A DNA stretch of 64,000 nucleotides from Butyricicoccus_B sp017886875 (GCA_963931655.1 OZ007036.1:1426001-1490000), one strand, 5' to 3'; positions 52,437 to 61,209 are shown, counted from the stretch's first letter. Notes: generated by a model not told the origin, from the sequence alone. Made by a program: numbers and translations.

Positions 52437-52475
52437 AAACCGTTTCTAAGTATTATTTTTAGAAACGGTTTTTTT
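52437..52475 (+). terminator. Terminator of the methyltransferase gene
   Basis: A 13-bp stem (AAACCGTTTCTAA and complement) and a T run. It also separates the convergent ferritin-like gene. Confidence 0.9.
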
Positions 52476-52480
52476 GTATG

Positions 52481-52990
52481 CTAATTATTAAGTATGGTGT
52501 TAAATGAATTTATATGATGCTCGGTATCTTTCATAATTCGTTCAATAAGCTGTTTTGGCTGAGTGTCTAAAATATTTGAATTTAATATTGTTTTATATTG
52601 TCTTAAAATTTGCCTTTCACAAAGGATAGATTTATCAAGCATTCTATCAGCATTTTTTTCGTAGTAAATATTGCCTGATGACCAAGAAATGCCACGTCCT
52701 CCTATATATGAAATAAATCTAGGCTCACCTCCATAACGGCATATAAGACGCCCTAAATGCCTTATATGTTGCATTTGGTCGTTGGCTGTAGCATCAAATA
52801 GCTCAGATAAAAGCATGTTGTTTTGCTCTCTTAAAACCATAGCTTGATATAGGTACTGATTAAGTAATGTAAGCTCACTATCTCTACCGCCAAAAACAGA
52901 AAATAATGCTCTAACAAGCTGTGGATTTGATGCTTGTTTATCAACTTTTGGCCAGCCTTCTGTTAACATTTTATACACAGAGTTATTCAC
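52481..52990 (-). CDS. Ferritin-like protein
   Basis: 169 residues, all-helical. RDSELTLLNQYLYQAMVL with Glu, then FDATANDQMQHIRHLGRLICRYGG, and later CERQILRQYKTIL and KDTEHHINSF give the Glu...DxxxH, Glu...xxxH spacing of a diiron four-helix bundle (ferritin-like/rubrerythrin, or spore-associated CotJC-like). Likely binds two metal ions; oxygen or peroxide detoxification or a spore role is possible. Single gene, minus strand, divergent from nrdD. Confidence 0.72.
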   Translation of the reverse strand: MNNSVYKMLTEGWPKVDKQASNPQLVRALFSVFGGRDSELTLLNQYLYQAMVLREQNNMLLSELFDATANDQMQHIRHLGRLICRYGGEPRFISYIGGRGISWSSGNIYYEKNADRMLDKSILCERQILRQYKTILNSNILDTQPKQLIERIMKDTEHHINSFNTILNN

Positions 52991-53091
52991 AAATTTTTTC
53001 CTCCATTTAATTAATTTTATAATATAGATGATGAAAGTTTAGAAATAATTTTTTTAATTTCGTTTATTGTGCCAAAACATTTTTACACTTC

Positions 53092-53158
53092 TTGACAAGC
53101 TAGGGTAAAGAGTCTACAATACTAAGTACCGTCTGATATATGGCACTATATATTGTGC
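53092..53158 (+). promoter_or_regulatory. nrd promoter with NrdR-type boxes
   Basis: TTGACA (53092-53097), 16-bp spacer, TACAAT (53114-53119). A near-perfect NrdR-like palindrome, GGCACTATATATTGTGCC, is at 53141-53158, and a degenerate copy (CTACAATACTAAGTAC) overlaps the -10 about three helical turns upstream, the arrangement used by the repressor NrdR. Confidence 0.75.
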
Positions 53159-53257
53159 CACGAACAGATGTTTGATACGAAATTTTGTGAATATTGCGTT
53201 TTTTTGAACTTTTTTCTGATTTAAACGCAGTATGGGTGGAAAGGACAGACTGTATAA

Positions 53258-55576
53258 ATGGTTAAGCAAATCGTCAAACGTGACGGCAGAACAGTAGACT
53301 TTGAACGTAAAAAAATTGCAGATGCGATATTTAGAGCGGCTCAGGCTACAGGCGGTCAAGATTATGAAACTGCACAAAATCTTGCACTTCAGGTTGAGAA
53401 AATGTTAGAGGACGAATTGCTTTGTTGTCCAACAGTTGAACAGGTTCAGGATATGGTGGAAAAAGTGCTGGTTAAAACCGGTCACGCTCGTACAGCTAAA
53501 AAATATATCCTTTATCGTGATGAGCGTACAAGAGTACGTGAAATGAATACAAGACTCATGAAAGTATATGAGGACTTAACTTTTAAATCATCTTTTGAAA
53601 ATGATGTTAAACGTGAAAATGCCAATATAGATGGCGATACCGCTATGGGTACTATGCTCAAATATGGTTCTGAGGGTGCTAAACAGTTTTATGATATGTT
53701 TATATTAGACCCAGAACAGGCTAAAGCCCATAGAGAAGGTGATATTCATATCCATGATATGGATTTTTTAACACTTACAACTACTTGTTGTCAAATTGAT
53801 TTATTAACTTTATTTAAAGATGGATTTTGCACAGGTCATGGATTTTTAAGAGAGCCTAATGATATTAGGTCTTATTCTGCTCTTGCTTGTATTGCCATAC
53901 AGTCAAATCAAAATGACCAGCACGGCGGTCAAAGTGTTCCAAATTTTGATTATTCAATGGCTCCAGGTGTTAAAAAAACATTCCGCAAATGCTTTACAGA
54001 AAATTTAGTTAAAGCAGTAGAAATATATCTTGAACAAGATGATGGCGAAATGCTTGGTAAGGGTATAATAAGCAAATGCGAAGAACAAACTGGTGTTTGG
54101 GCATGTATGGCGGGCAATAATGGCTTTGACGAGGCAGTTAAAGCCGAGCTTTTAAATCATACAGATGAAAAAACAGCAAGCAAAATCATGCATTTTGTAA
54201 GAAAATACGCTTTAAAAGAGGTAAAGAGAAATACCTATCAAGCAATGGAGGCATTAGTTCATAATTTAAATACTATGCATTCTCGTGCAGGTGCTCAAAT
54301 TCCGTTTTCTTCTCTTAACTATGGTACTGATACTTCACCAGAAGGCAGACTTGTTATGGAATGCTTGTTAATGGCTACATATGATGGTCTTGGAAATGGT
54401 GAAACTTCTATTTTCCCAATACATATTTTCAAGGTAAAAGAGGGTGTTAACTTTAATCCTGAAGACCCTAACTATGATTTGTTTAAACTTGCTATGAAAG
54501 TTTCTGCAAAACGTATGTTTCCTAACTTCTCTTTTATCGACGCTCCATTTAACCTAAAATATTATAAGCCTAATCACCCAGAAACCGAATGTGCTTATAT
54601 GGGTTGTCGCACTCGTGTTTTAGGTAATGTTTATGACCCATCAAGAGAAATTGTAAATGGTCGAGGTAATTTAAGTTTTACATCTATCAATTTACCAAGA
54701 ATTGCAATTTTAAGCAAAGGTGATATTGATTTATTCTTTAAACAGCTAGATGATAAAATAGACCTTGTTATAAAACAATTACTCGATAGATTTAAAATTC
54801 AAAGTCAAAAGAAAGTACGCAACTATCCATTCTTAATGGGTCAAGGCGTTTGGATTGACTCTGATAAGTTAAACCCAGATGATGAGGTCGGTGAAGTTTT
54901 AAAGCATGGTACTTTAACATGTGGCTTTATAGGGCTTGCTGAGTGCCTTAAAGCTCTTATAGGTGTACACCATGGTGAGAGCAAACAGGCTCAGGAATTA
55001 GGTCTAAAGATAATTAAACACATGCGTAAGCGCATGGACGATGCAGCAGAACAATATAAATTAAACTTTTCTTTAATCGCTACTCCAGCAGAAGGGCTTT
55101 CTGGTAGATTTGTTAAAATCGACCGTAAACGTTATGGTAATATAGAGGGTGTTACGGATAGAGATTATTATACAAACTCTTTCCATGTGCCTGTTTATTA
55201 TCCAATAAGTGCATTTGAAAAAATAAGAACAGAAGCCCCTTACCATGAACTTACAAATGGCGGTCATATAAGCTATATAGAGCTTGATGGCGACCCAACC
55301 AATAACCTTGAAGCATTTGAACAAATTGTTCGCTATATGAAAGAATGTGGTATTGGCTATGGTGCTATAAATCACCCAATAGACCGTGACCCTGTTTGTG
55401 GTTATACGGGTATTATTGGTGATGTTTGCCCACGCTGTGGCAGACGTGAGGGCGAAGGAGTACCACTCGAAAAGCTTAAAAAATTAGGGCTTTATAAAAA
55501 CTACAATAGTACAACTATTGGTTATCACGGCGACCAAAACGAAGAGGCAGACCGTATACCTAATTCTATTGGATAG
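53258..55576 (+). CDS. nrdD: Anaerobic ribonucleoside-triphosphate reductase, core subunit
   Basis: 772 residues. The N-terminal ATP cone (VKQIVKRDGRTVDFERKKIADAIFRAAQA) provides allosteric control. The catalytic barrel carries LSFTSINLPRI and LTCGFIGLAECL, and the zinc site is CGYTGIIGDVCPRCGR near 725. The chain ends NEEADRIPNSIG without the glycyl-radical motif RxxGYL normally found at the C-terminus of NrdD; this is supplied by the separate gene 45 bp downstream. Ribosome site is GGAAAGGA. Preceded by NrdR boxes. Confidence 0.93.
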   Translation: MVKQIVKRDGRTVDFERKKIADAIFRAAQATGGQDYETAQNLALQVEKMLEDELLCCPTVEQVQDMVEKVLVKTGHARTAKKYILYRDERTRVREMNTRLMKVYEDLTFKSSFENDVKRENANIDGDTAMGTMLKYGSEGAKQFYDMFILDPEQAKAHREGDIHIHDMDFLTLTTTCCQIDLLTLFKDGFCTGHGFLREPNDIRSYSALACIAIQSNQNDQHGGQSVPNFDYSMAPGVKKTFRKCFTENLVKAVEIYLEQDDGEMLGKGIISKCEEQTGVWACMAGNNGFDEAVKAELLNHTDEKTASKIMHFVRKYALKEVKRNTYQAMEALVHNLNTMHSRAGAQIPFSSLNYGTDTSPEGRLVMECLLMATYDGLGNGETSIFPIHIFKVKEGVNFNPEDPNYDLFKLAMKVSAKRMFPNFSFIDAPFNLKYYKPNHPETECAYMGCRTRVLGNVYDPSREIVNGRGNLSFTSINLPRIAILSKGDIDLFFKQLDDKIDLVIKQLLDRFKIQSQKKVRNYPFLMGQGVWIDSDKLNPDDEVGEVLKHGTLTCGFIGLAECLKALIGVHHGESKQAQELGLKIIKHMRKRMDDAAEQYKLNFSLIATPAEGLSGRFVKIDRKRYGNIEGVTDRDYYTNSFHVPVYYPISAFEKIRTEAPYHELTNGGHISYIELDGDPTNNLEAFEQIVRYMKECGIGYGAINHPIDRDPVCGYTGIIGDVCPRCGRREGEGVPLEKLKKLGLYKNYNSTTIGYHGDQNEEADRIPNSIG

Positions 55577-55621
55577 TATCCTGTTGATAACCGTTTTTTA
55601 TAAGAAAGGAAGAGATGTAAA

Positions 55622-55822
55622 ATGGCAAAGAAGTATCAAGTAACCGAAGTAAATGGCGTTGAAGTTGTTGGTGAAGGCGTAGGATTTGAAAGAATTCGTC
55701 GTATAACAGGTTATTTAGTGGGTACTTTAGATAGATTTAACAATGGCAAACGTGCTGAAGAACATGACAGAGTAAAACATGATGCATGTGATTGTTCCCT
55801 AACAGATAGCCGTTCCGCTTAA
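55622..55822 (+). CDS. Stand-alone glycyl-radical domain of the anaerobic ribonucleotide reductase
   Basis: 66 residues. FERIRRITGYLVGTLDRFNNGKRAEEHDRVKH is the C-terminal glycyl-radical motif of class III RNR; Gly30 in RRITGYL is the radical site. It has its own ribosome site (AAAGGAAGAG) and ATG, and a normal N-terminus (MAKKYQVTEVNGVEVVGEGV), so it is a real split gene rather than a frameshift remnant. nrdG follows by 2 bp. It presumably docks on the 772-residue core, as GrcA does with pyruvate formate-lyase. Confidence 0.88.
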   Translation: MAKKYQVTEVNGVEVVGEGVGFERIRRITGYLVGTLDRFNNGKRAEEHDRVKHDACDCSLTDSRSA

Positions 55823-55824
55823 AA

Positions 55825-56334
55825 ATGAAAACAACTCTTAATATTGCAGGTATAGTCAAGGAGTCTATAGTAGATGGTCCTTCTATAAGATTTACAATTT
55901 TCGTGCAAGGCTGTCCGCATAACTGTCTTGGTTGCCATAACCCACAAACACATGACTTTAAAGGCGGAAAAGAAATCTCTATAGATGAAATTATAACTAC
56001 ACTAAAGGATATGCCTTATATATCAGGTGTGACTTTTTCAGGTGGTGAACCTTTTTGTCAAGCAGAAGCATTATACAATTTAGCTAATCACTTAAAACAA
56101 ATGGGTAAACATTTGATGTGTTACACTGGTTATACCTTTGAAGAACTTATAAATAAAAATGATAAGTATACAAATTTACTGCTTTCTAAACTGGATTTAT
56201 TAGTTGATGGCAAATTTGAACAAGATAAAAAAAGCCTCGACCTTAAATTTAGAGGTAGCAGCAATCAACGTATATTAGATATTCAAAAATCTCTTATGGA
56301 GGCTCAGCCTGTTTGGGCAGAACAATATAAGTAA
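55825..56334 (+). CDS. nrdG: Anaerobic RNR activating protein (radical SAM)
   Basis: 169 residues. QGCPHNCLGCHNPQTHDF holds the CxxxCxxC radical SAM cluster (Cys about 30, 34 and 37) and VTFSGGEPFCQ the SAM-binding GGE motif. It generates the glycyl radical on the reductase, here presumably on the separate small subunit. ATG is 2 bp after the previous stop. Last gene of the operon. Confidence 0.95.
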   Translation: MKTTLNIAGIVKESIVDGPSIRFTIFVQGCPHNCLGCHNPQTHDFKGGKEISIDEIITTLKDMPYISGVTFSGGEPFCQAEALYNLANHLKQMGKHLMCYTGYTFEELINKNDKYTNLLLSKLDLLVDGKFEQDKKSLDLKFRGSSNQRILDIQKSLMEAQPVWAEQYK

Positions 56335-56345
56335 TCATAAAAAAT

Positions 56346-56384
56346 AAATCCCCTTTCTGTAAATAGTATGTGAAAGGGGATTTT
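56346..56384 (+). terminator. Terminator of the nrd operon
   Basis: A 12-bp stem (AAATCCCCTTTC and complement) with a 14-nt loop and four T residues. Confidence 0.75.
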
Positions 56385-56442
56385 GTTATGCTAAACTTAT
56401 GATATAATATTGTAAAAACTTGGTTTTAAGGAATGATGAAAT

Positions 56443-57192
56443 TTGTCTTCTGTAACCCTTGAGCGTGTGTCACAAACAAAACAACGTTATCTATTTATAG
56501 ATACAATCCGTGGTTTTGCGGTTGTAAATATGATTTTATATCATTTGTGTTGGAATATTGATAATTTAACTGGTATAAAGTTAAATTGGTATCATACAAA
56601 CTTAGCTTCATTTTGGCAGTTTTTAATATGTGGTACATTTCTTTTATTAGCAGGCTTTTGCATAAGATTTTCTTCACGTATTTTAAAACATACAATTATT
56701 CTTGCTATATGTGCTATGTCAATAACCTTAGTTACCTCTATAACTGGAGATAAAACATTAATTGTTTTTGGCATACTTCATTGTATGACATTATGTTTTA
56801 TAATTTTTATGTTATTTAAAAATTTTATAAATCAAATACCAAGCTCAATAGGACTTTGTATATGCATTTTGTTATTTATTATTACATATAATATTCCTAA
56901 TGGATATTTAGGATTTTTTGGATTTGGTTTATATCTTCCAAAAGGTTGGTATGTTTCATATTGGTTATCACTTTTAGGGCTATTATCTCCAGATTTTCGT
57001 TCGGCTGATTATTTTCCTATTTTTCCATATTTATTTTTATTTCTAGCGGGATATTATTTATCTAAATTAAATTTTAATATTAAAAAGGATATAAATATTA
57101 AATCTCTTGCTTTTATAGGTCAGCATAGTTTGATTATTTATCTAGTTCATCAGCCAGTTTTATATATTTTAATGCTTCCAATTATAAAATAA
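56443..57192 (+). CDS. DUF1624-like integral membrane protein
   Basis: 249 residues, seven to eight membrane segments. The start RYLFIDTIRGFAVVNMILYHLCWNIDNL, HxxxN in helix 1 and HSLIIYLVHQPVLYILML at the end match the DUF1624/heparan-alpha-glucosaminide N-acetyltransferase-like group of acyltransferases. Substrate unknown. The predicted start is TTG at 56443, with a weak site TAAGGAA upstream; a nearby ATG opens another frame that ends quickly. AT content is higher than in the neighbours. Confidence 0.8.
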   Translation: MSSVTLERVSQTKQRYLFIDTIRGFAVVNMILYHLCWNIDNLTGIKLNWYHTNLASFWQFLICGTFLLLAGFCIRFSSRILKHTIILAICAMSITLVTSITGDKTLIVFGILHCMTLCFIIFMLFKNFINQIPSSIGLCICILLFIITYNIPNGYLGFFGFGLYLPKGWYVSYWLSLLGLLSPDFRSADYFPIFPYLFLFLAGYYLSKLNFNIKKDINIKSLAFIGQHSLIIYLVHQPVLYILMLPIIK

Positions 57193-57223
57193 AAAATCCA
57201 TCTTTTTATAAAGATGGATTTTT
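57192..57223. terminator. Bidirectional terminator
   Basis: A 13-bp stem AAAAATCCATCTT/AAGATGGATTTTT between convergent genes, with T runs on both strands. Confidence 0.9.
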
Positions 57224-57230
57224 AAAATCA

Positions 57231-57899
57231 TTAATCTTCAAATACACAATACTGAGCCATATATGCTTCCATCTGTGGAAGAATATCAGCATAAGTGCCT
57301 TGTTCCTTTAGATATTCATAAATATCACGTACTGTGATTAAAGAATGCACTTTAATGCCAAATTCTTCGCCAACTTCCATAACAGCAGTCTTGCCAGCGG
57401 TTTGACCTACTTCACAGCGGTTTACAGAGATAAACATATCTGTTACCTTTACATCTGCACAGCCAGTAAGTACAGGCATAGTTTCACGAATAGCTGTACC
57501 AGCGGTGATAACATCTTCAATAATAATAACTCTATCGCCGTCCTTTGGCTTATAGCCTACAATGCTACCGCCTTCGCCATGGTCTTTAACTTCTTTACGA
57601 TTAAAGAAGAATGGCTTATCAATGCCAAAGTTGAGAGCTAATGCACCAGATGTTGAAGTTGCAAGTGGTATACCTTTATATGCAGGGCCGAACATTGCAT
57701 CAAAATTATCACCGATTGCTTCTTTAATAGCCGCTGCATAAAATTCGCCTAGACGAGAGTTTTGCAAACCTGTTTTATAGTTTCCTGTATTTACAAAGTA
57801 TGGTGTTTGTCTGCCGGACTTTGTAACAAAGCTACCAAAACGCAGCACATCAGCACTCATCATAAATTCAATAAATTCTTTTTTCTGAGCAGAAAGCAT
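57231..57899 (-). CDS. pyrE: Orotate phosphoribosyltransferase
   Basis: Converts orotate and PRPP to OMP in pyrimidine synthesis. 222 residues with the PRPP motif RVIIIEDVITAGTAI (about 130) and SGRQTPYFVNTGNY near the orotate site. I start at the ATG at 57899, nine bases after AAAGGA, not the TTG three codons upstream. It is 27 bp downstream of the Rrf2 regulator gene and away from other pyr genes. Confidence 0.94.
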   Translation of the reverse strand: MLSAQKKEFIEFMMSADVLRFGSFVTKSGRQTPYFVNTGNYKTGLQNSRLGEFYAAAIKEAIGDNFDAMFGPAYKGIPLATSTSGALALNFGIDKPFFFNRKEVKDHGEGGSIVGYKPKDGDRVIIIEDVITAGTAIRETMPVLTGCADVKVTDMFISVNRCEVGQTAGKTAVMEVGEEFGIKVHSLITVRDIYEYLKEQGTYADILPQMEAYMAQYCVFED

Positions 57900-57926
57900 T
57901 ATATTCAATCCTTTACAATAAAATTA

Positions 57927-58352
57927 TTACTTTTTTATAATATCTCTATGTTGATTTACCAAATCTTCTAAGGTTATATTATCAACATAATTATTTATAG
58001 CCTGTGCAAAACCATTCCAAAATGGCAGAGTAGAACAGGTATCATTTCTAGGGCATACTGCGGCATTTTTTTCAAGACATGCAATAGGTGCAAGTCCACC
58101 TTCAGTAACACGCAGAATTTCACCAGCAGTATAGGCATTTGCGGGTTTTGCAAGGCGATAGCCACCTTGTGCACCACGAACAGAGCGTAAAAGCCCTGAG
58201 CGGCTAAGCTGATTTACAATTTGTTCAAGATATTTTATGGATATGCCTTGACGAGCAGAAATTTCCTTTAGCGGAATGAAACTCCCGTGGTCATGTTCCG
58301 CAAGGTCAATCATAAGTCTGAGTGCATATCGTCCTTTTGTGGAAACTTTCAT
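57927..58352 (-). CDS. Rrf2-family (IscR-like) transcriptional regulator
   Basis: 141 residues. MKVSTKGRYALRLMIDLAEH and ISARQGISIKYLEQIVNQLSRSGLLRSVRGAQGGYRLAK are the winged-helix domain. Three cysteines in CLEKNAAVCPRNDTC (spacing 8 and 6, about residues 92-106) can ligate a [2Fe-2S] cluster as in IscR. The ATG at 58352 follows GGGAGGATT; an upstream in-frame start is not needed. It probably senses iron-sulfur or redox status; no isc/suf genes are adjacent. Confidence 0.9.
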   Translation of the reverse strand: MKVSTKGRYALRLMIDLAEHDHGSFIPLKEISARQGISIKYLEQIVNQLSRSGLLRSVRGAQGGYRLAKPANAYTAGEILRVTEGGLAPIACLEKNAAVCPRNDTCSTLPFWNGFAQAINNYVDNITLEDLVNQHRDIIKK

Positions 58353-58499
58353 GCATAATCCTCCCATAAATACACGATAATCATATCATAAAAGTTATAT
58401 AAACACAAGGTTTTAAGACATATAAAAACAGTTGGCTTTACAATATATTTGCAATATGTTACACTAAAAACAACATTTTGTAATCAATAGGAGGGAATA

Positions 58500-59222
58500 A
58501 TGCTTAAAGAATTTTCAAGAACTGAACTGCTTTTGGGCAGTGAGGCTATGGATAAATTAAAAAATGCTAAAGTAGCGGTTTTTGGTGTTGGTGGAGTTGG
58601 TTCCGCTTGCTGTGAAGCTCTAGCTAGAAGTGGTATAGAAAATCTTACTTTAATAGATGGTGATACTATTTCTATAACCAATAGAAACCGCCAGATTATA
58701 GCTCTTAATTCTACTACTGGTATGCCAAAAGCTGAGGCTATGGCGAATAGAATAAAAGATATAAACCCAAATTGCAATGTAACAGCTTTACAGCTTTTTC
58801 TAACAGAACAAAGTGATTTTGATTTTACTAAATTTGATTATATAATAGATGCAATAGATACTGTATCTGCTAAACTTTTTATGATAGAAAAATGCTATAA
58901 ACAAGGTGTTAATATAATTTCAAGTATGGGTACAGGCAATAAACTTGACCCTACTCAGTTTGAAGTAACAGATATTTATAAAACTTCGGTTTGCCCGCTT
59001 GCTAGAGTTATAAGAAAGGAGCTTAAAAACCGAGGTGTAAAAAAACTAAAAGTTGTATATTCAAAAGAAGAACCTCAAAAAATACCTAAAGAGCGTTATC
59101 AAAACTGCTTAGAAGATAAAAAAGGTACTGCTGGAAGACCTGTACCCGCTAGTATATCTTTTGTTCCTCCGGTTGCAGGTATGATTATTGCTGGTGAGGT
59201 TATAAAAGATTTAATTAAATAA
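58500..59222 (+). CDS. tRNA threonylcarbamoyladenosine dehydratase (TcdA-type)
   Basis: 240 residues of the E1/ThiF/HesA family. VAVFGVGGVGSACCEALARSGIENLTLIDGD is the ATP-binding Rossmann motif, NRNRQIIAL and KAEAMANRI are typical of TcdA, which cyclises t6A to ct6A in tRNAs. The catalytic Cys is presumably in KTSVCPLARVIRKEL. AGGAGG precedes the ATG. Links functionally to the Sua5-type gene at 11.5 kb. Confidence 0.9.
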   Translation: MLKEFSRTELLLGSEAMDKLKNAKVAVFGVGGVGSACCEALARSGIENLTLIDGDTISITNRNRQIIALNSTTGMPKAEAMANRIKDINPNCNVTALQLFLTEQSDFDFTKFDYIIDAIDTVSAKLFMIEKCYKQGVNIISSMGTGNKLDPTQFEVTDIYKTSVCPLARVIRKELKNRGVKKLKVVYSKEEPQKIPKERYQNCLEDKKGTAGRPVPASISFVPPVAGMIIAGEVIKDLIK

Positions 59223-59240
59223 TGATTGTGAGCTGATTTT

Positions 59241-59861
59241 TTGAAAAATCCTGTTATTTGGTTTTTTCGTATTCTTTGTGTAGCTTTTCTTGGTATAAAT
59301 ATATATCTTGAACATAGCGGTAAATTTATAATAGAACCTCAAATAAAACTTGTTTTAGCTGCTATTTTTATAGTTTTGCTTACAGTTTCAATAAATCCAT
59401 TTGCAAGTTCAGTAAATAAAAGAATTTGGCTTTGGATAATGTTTTTATATTATCTTTGGGTGCTTGCAAATTTACTGTTTTTTGATATAGGGTTCGGCAG
59501 AGATGCTGCACTTGGTGGTATAAATTTAAAGCCTTTTTATACAATACGAAACTATTTAACCGCTTATAAACTCGGAAATATAACAAAAGAACTTGTTATT
59601 ATAAATTTGATAGGAAATATCGCAGCTTTTGCACCTATGGCAATCTTTTTACCTGCTCTTTTTAAAGCAGAACATAATTTTTTATTGTTCTTTTTAACTA
59701 TTTTTATTATGGTTTCAACCGTTGAAGGTGTACAATACTTTACTAGAACAGGTAGCTGTGATGTAGATGATTTAATATTAAATGTATTTGGTGCTATGGC
59801 TATATGGATTATATTATTGCCATGGCGTATTATCATGAAGTATAAGGGGCGTTGGAAATGA
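59241..59861 (+). CDS. VanZ-like membrane protein
   Basis: 206 residues with five to six membrane segments. The core INLKPFYTIRNYL ... VIINLIGNIAAFAPMAIFLPALF ... STVEGVQYFTRTGSCDVDDLILNVFGAMAI is diagnostic of VanZ/RDD-like proteins (teicoplanin-resistance family); the function in most genomes is unknown. The start is TTG at 59241, with a weak ribosome site. It overlaps the tyrA region by 4 bp. Confidence 0.88.
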   Translation: MKNPVIWFFRILCVAFLGINIYLEHSGKFIIEPQIKLVLAAIFIVLLTVSINPFASSVNKRIWLWIMFLYYLWVLANLLFFDIGFGRDAALGGINLKPFYTIRNYLTAYKLGNITKELVIINLIGNIAAFAPMAIFLPALFKAEHNFLLFFLTIFIMVSTVEGVQYFTRTGSCDVDDLILNVFGAMAIWIILLPWRIIMKYKGRWK

Positions 59862-60694
59862 AAAAAAAGGTAGTAATCGTTGGTTTAGGTCTTATGGGCG
59901 GCTCAATGGCTATGGCTATCCATAAATATACTGATAATGAGGTTTACGGTTATAACCGTACTCGCTCGGTAGCTGAAAGAGCATTAGCTGACGGCACATT
60001 AGATGGTATTGCTGATGATAATATAATAGCTGAAGCTGATATTATGATTATTAGCCTTTATCCACAGGCAACTGTTGATTTTCTTATTGAAAAAATGCCT
60101 AAAATGAAAAAAGGTGCTATTATAGTTGATTTAGTAGGTGTAAAAAAATACCTTGATGAAAAACTAACTGAACCTGCTAAAAAAGCTGGTGTGCATTTTA
60201 TCGGTGGTCACCCTATGGCTGGTAAAGAGTTTTCAGGTTATGCTTTTGCTGATGCTGACCTTTTTCAAGATGCAAGTATGATTTTAGTTCCTAACGCTTC
60301 TAGTCCTTTATGGGCAGTAGATGAGATGGACGGCTTTTTTAATGCTTTGGGTTTTGGTCAAGTTGTCCGTTGCTCGCCTGAACAGCATGACGCTATGATT
60401 GCTTTTACTTCTCAGCTTGCTCATGTGGTTTCAAGTGCTTATATTAAAAGCCCTGAAGCACTTAGACATAATGGTTATTCAGCGGGAAGTTACAAGGATT
60501 TAACCAGAGTTGCAAAATTAAATGAAAATATGTGGACTGAGTTATTTTTAAAAAATAAAGAACCACTTGTTAAAGAAATAGATGAAATTATATTGCATTT
60601 AACAGAATATCGTGATGCCATTGCAAATGATGAAGAAGAACGTCTTTGCACTTTGCTTCGTGAGGGTAGAGAACGCAAGGAAAGCATAGGTTAA
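59858..60694 (+). CDS. tyrA: Prephenate dehydrogenase
   Basis: 278 residues. KKVVIVGLGLMGGSMAMAI is the NAD(P)-binding fold; IVDLVGVKKYL, IGGHPMAGKEFSGYAFADADLFQDA and CSPEQHDAMIAFTSQLAHVVSSA match TyrA, which converts prephenate to 4-hydroxyphenylpyruvate for tyrosine. No ACT domain is present. I start at the ATG (59858), eight bases from AAGGGG; the TTG two codons before is less likely. Other aro genes are not adjacent. Confidence 0.92.
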   Translation: MKKKVVIVGLGLMGGSMAMAIHKYTDNEVYGYNRTRSVAERALADGTLDGIADDNIIAEADIMIISLYPQATVDFLIEKMPKMKKGAIIVDLVGVKKYLDEKLTEPAKKAGVHFIGGHPMAGKEFSGYAFADADLFQDASMILVPNASSPLWAVDEMDGFFNALGFGQVVRCSPEQHDAMIAFTSQLAHVVSSAYIKSPEALRHNGYSAGSYKDLTRVAKLNENMWTELFLKNKEPLVKEIDEIILHLTEYRDAIANDEEERLCTLLREGRERKESIG

Positions 60695-60699
60695 TAAAA

Positions 60700-61065
60700 A
60701 TGATGTTAGGGCAGCGTATTCGTATGCTTAGATGTGGGTTGCAAATGACACAGGGCGAACTTGCAAAAAAACTTGAAATCTCTCAAAGTGCTGTTGGTAT
60801 GTATGAACAGGGCAGACGTGAACCGCCTTATGATTTACTTATTAAAATATCAAAATTATTTGATGTAAAATTAGATTGGCTTTTATCGGATAGCTCAGAA
60901 CAGGAATTAATAGAGCTTGATGAAATGCTTGAGGATTTTTTTAAAGCTATGCGTCAAAAACGTGGTTTAAAGTTTCATGGTGAGCCTCTGTCAATAGATG
61001 ATATAGAAAGCATAATAAAAGGTATAAAACTAGGTGCAGAGCTTGCTATAAAACAGAATATATAA
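60700..61065 (+). CDS. XRE-family helix-turn-helix regulator
   Basis: 121 residues. LGQRIRMLRCGLQMTQGELAKKLEISQSAVGMYEQGRREPPYDLLIKISKLFDVKLDWLLS is a complete HTH_3 domain; an acidic helical tail follows (LIELDEMLEDFFKAM). It lies 5 bp after tyrA with no clear ribosome site, suggesting coupled translation. Its targets are unknown. A terminator follows. Confidence 0.88.
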   Translation: MMLGQRIRMLRCGLQMTQGELAKKLEISQSAVGMYEQGRREPPYDLLIKISKLFDVKLDWLLSDSSEQELIELDEMLEDFFKAMRQKRGLKFHGEPLSIDDIESIIKGIKLGAELAIKQNI

Positions 61066-61066
61066 A

Positions 61067-61098
61067 AAATGCAGCTGAGAAAAACTCGGCTGCATTTT
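61067..61098 (+). terminator. Terminator after the XRE gene
   Basis: A 13-bp stem (AAATGCAGCTGAG and near-complement with one G-U) and a run of four T residues. Confidence 0.8.
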
Positions 61099-61104
61099 AA
61101 ATAT

Positions 61105-61133
61105 AAAAAAGCCTGATACAATGTATCAGGCTT
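61105..61133 (-). terminator. Terminator of tRNA-Gln
   Basis: Minus-strand stem AGCCTGATAC/GTATCAGGCT followed by six T residues, just downstream of the tRNA gene. Confidence 0.85.
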
Positions 61134-61135
61134 AA

Positions 61136-61209
61136 TGGCAGCCGAAGAAGGATTCGAACCCTCACAAACAGAGTCAGAGTCTGTCGTGCTACCTTTACAC
61201 AATTCGGCT
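61136..61209 (-). tRNA. tRNA-Gln (anticodon CTG)
   Basis: Minus-strand cloverleaf: acceptor AGCCGAA/TTCGGCT, D-arm GTGTAAAGGTAGCAC, anticodon arm ACAGA-CTCTGAC-TCTGT with anticodon CTG, short variable loop, T-arm GAGGGTTCGAATCCTTC and encoded GCCA end. A separate gene with its own promoter and terminator. Confidence 0.93.

Noticed and set aside
55577..55825. nrdD as a frameshifted or broken gene
   Set aside because: The glycyl-radical ORF has its own ribosome site, start codon and N-terminal extension, and the core protein ends with a normal tail; a true split gene fits better.
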